Made by a program: the position numbers and the translations under genes
Part shown: piece by piece, positions 5,675 to 6,147 of the stretch
Layout: every line of letters starts with the position of its first letter
Position numbering within the stretch: position 1 is the stretch's first letter
Notes under the pieces: generated by a model
The model's input: only the letters and a program-made list of their open reading frames with translations
What the model was told of the DNA's origin: nothing
The model's database searches: none
DNA from: Spirochaetia bacterium
GTDB lineage: Bacteria > Spirochaetota > UBA12135
Direction of reading: 5' to 3'
DNA length: 6,147 nucleotides
Assembly (NCBI GenBank): GCA_003497555.1
Contig: DNNS01000643.1
Span: 1-6,147 of the forward strand

Positions 5675-6147
5675 ATGCATGATAGTATAAAGTTATTCCT
5701 TGAACACCTCGCAGCCAGGGGTTGTTCCGAAGCCACCATCAGAGCCTACCGGGCAGATCTGGACAATTTGCAGGAGTTTTTACATAACCGCAGGCTTGAT
5801 TTCCGCGTGGTCAGCCGATATGATTTAAGAAATTATCTGGCAGAACTGCGTAAAAATAATAACAACCGTACAATAGGCAGAAAAAGCGCAAGCCTGCGGG
5901 CATTTTACCGGTTCCTGCGTACGCAGAATATTGCCGCTTCTGATCCGGCTGCCCTGCTTTCCGCTCCCCGGCCGGGCAGTCTTTTGCCTGATTTTATTTC
6001 TTTAGAAAAGATGAAAAAAATTTTAGAAGGACTTGATCATCTTTCCGGTAAAAATGCCCTGCGTAACCGGCTGCTGCTGGAACTTATATATTCTTCCGGA
6101 CTGCGCATTAGTGAACTAGCCGGCCTTGATATTGAAGACCTTGATCT
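5675..6147 (+). CDS. xerC: Xer-type tyrosine recombinase, N-terminal half (partial, 3' end outside window)
   Basis: The first 157 residues of a protein that would normally be about 295-305 long. The N-terminal SAM-like core-binding domain is complete (about 3-85): IKLFLEHLAARGCSEATIRAY, then RTIGRKSASLRAFYRFL (65-81). A linker with DPAALLSAPRPGSLLP (90-105) matches the 'NPA..L..PK....LP' stretch of XerC/XerD. The catalytic domain begins with LLLELIYSSGLRISELAGLD, whose R144 is the first catalytic Arg of the R..K..HxxR..H..Y set. The other residues lie beyond the window edge. These enzymes cut at dif sites and resolve chromosome dimers. The choice of XerC over XerD rests on position directly after topA, as with Bacillus codV, and is not certain from sequence. 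The ATG at 5675 is the only sensible start: it lies six bases after the topA stop, in the same frame, with only a weak GAAG (5660-5663) upstream. Confidence 0.88.
   Translation, partial: MHDSIKLFLEHLAARGCSEATIRAYRADLDNLQEFLHNRRLDFRVVSRYDLRNYLAELRKNNNNRTIGRKSASLRAFYRFLRTQNIAASDPAALLSAPRPGSLLPDFISLEKMKKILEGLDHLSGKNALRNRLLLELIYSSGLRISELAGLDIEDLD

Noticed and set aside
5336..5680. 114-codon minus-strand open frame opposite the topA zinc ribbons
   Set aside because: It covers conserved Cys4 ribbons on the plus strand, shows no family features and has no plausible promoter or leader.

Overview
The window is a compact, single-strand run of housekeeping genes. All of them lie on the + strand, with gaps of 13 bp or less or 4-bp overlaps between surE and the right edge. 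No mobile element, CRISPR array, rRNA or tRNA is visible. Base composition looks moderate (mid-40s % GC by eye), with A-rich lysine codons and many A/T homopolymer runs. The order dprA-topA-xer resembles the arrangement known from Bacillus (smf-topA-(gid)-codV/xerC-clpQ-clpY-...-flgB) and from spirochaetes, where these genes lead towards hslVU and flagellar genes. With a lipoprotein and TPR-rich surroundings, I lean towards a spirochaete (Treponema/Spirochaeta-like). That assignment is an inference from gene order and protein style, not proof.

Layout: (1) 1-172, the C-terminal end of an unrecognised gene with a CPLC motif. (2) 173-226, a very AT-rich intergenic stretch with a candidate promoter. 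(3) 227-1018, surE, a nucleotidase. (4) 1032-1721, a cytoplasmic protein made almost entirely of TPR repeats. (5) 1718-2455, a lipoprotein with TPR repeats. (6) 2452-3528, dprA, the ssDNA/RecA-loading protein. (7) 3542-5668, topA, DNA topoisomerase I with three C-terminal zinc ribbons. (8) 5675 to the window end, the first half of a Xer-type tyrosine recombinase.

From surE to xer the genes very probably form one operon. There is no room for a terminator, and two junctions use ATGA stop/start overlaps. The last three genes all handle DNA: DprA in ssDNA protection and recombination, TopA in relaxing negative supercoils, Xer in chromosome dimer resolution. SurE is a nucleotide phosphatase. The TPR pair has no assignable partner; one member is predicted cytosolic and the other membrane-anchored. 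I see no clearly new biological system. The items most worth a second look are the TPR/lipoprotein pair, substitutions at conserved DprA positions, a perfect inverted repeat beside the topA active-site codon, and the unidentified gene end at the left edge.
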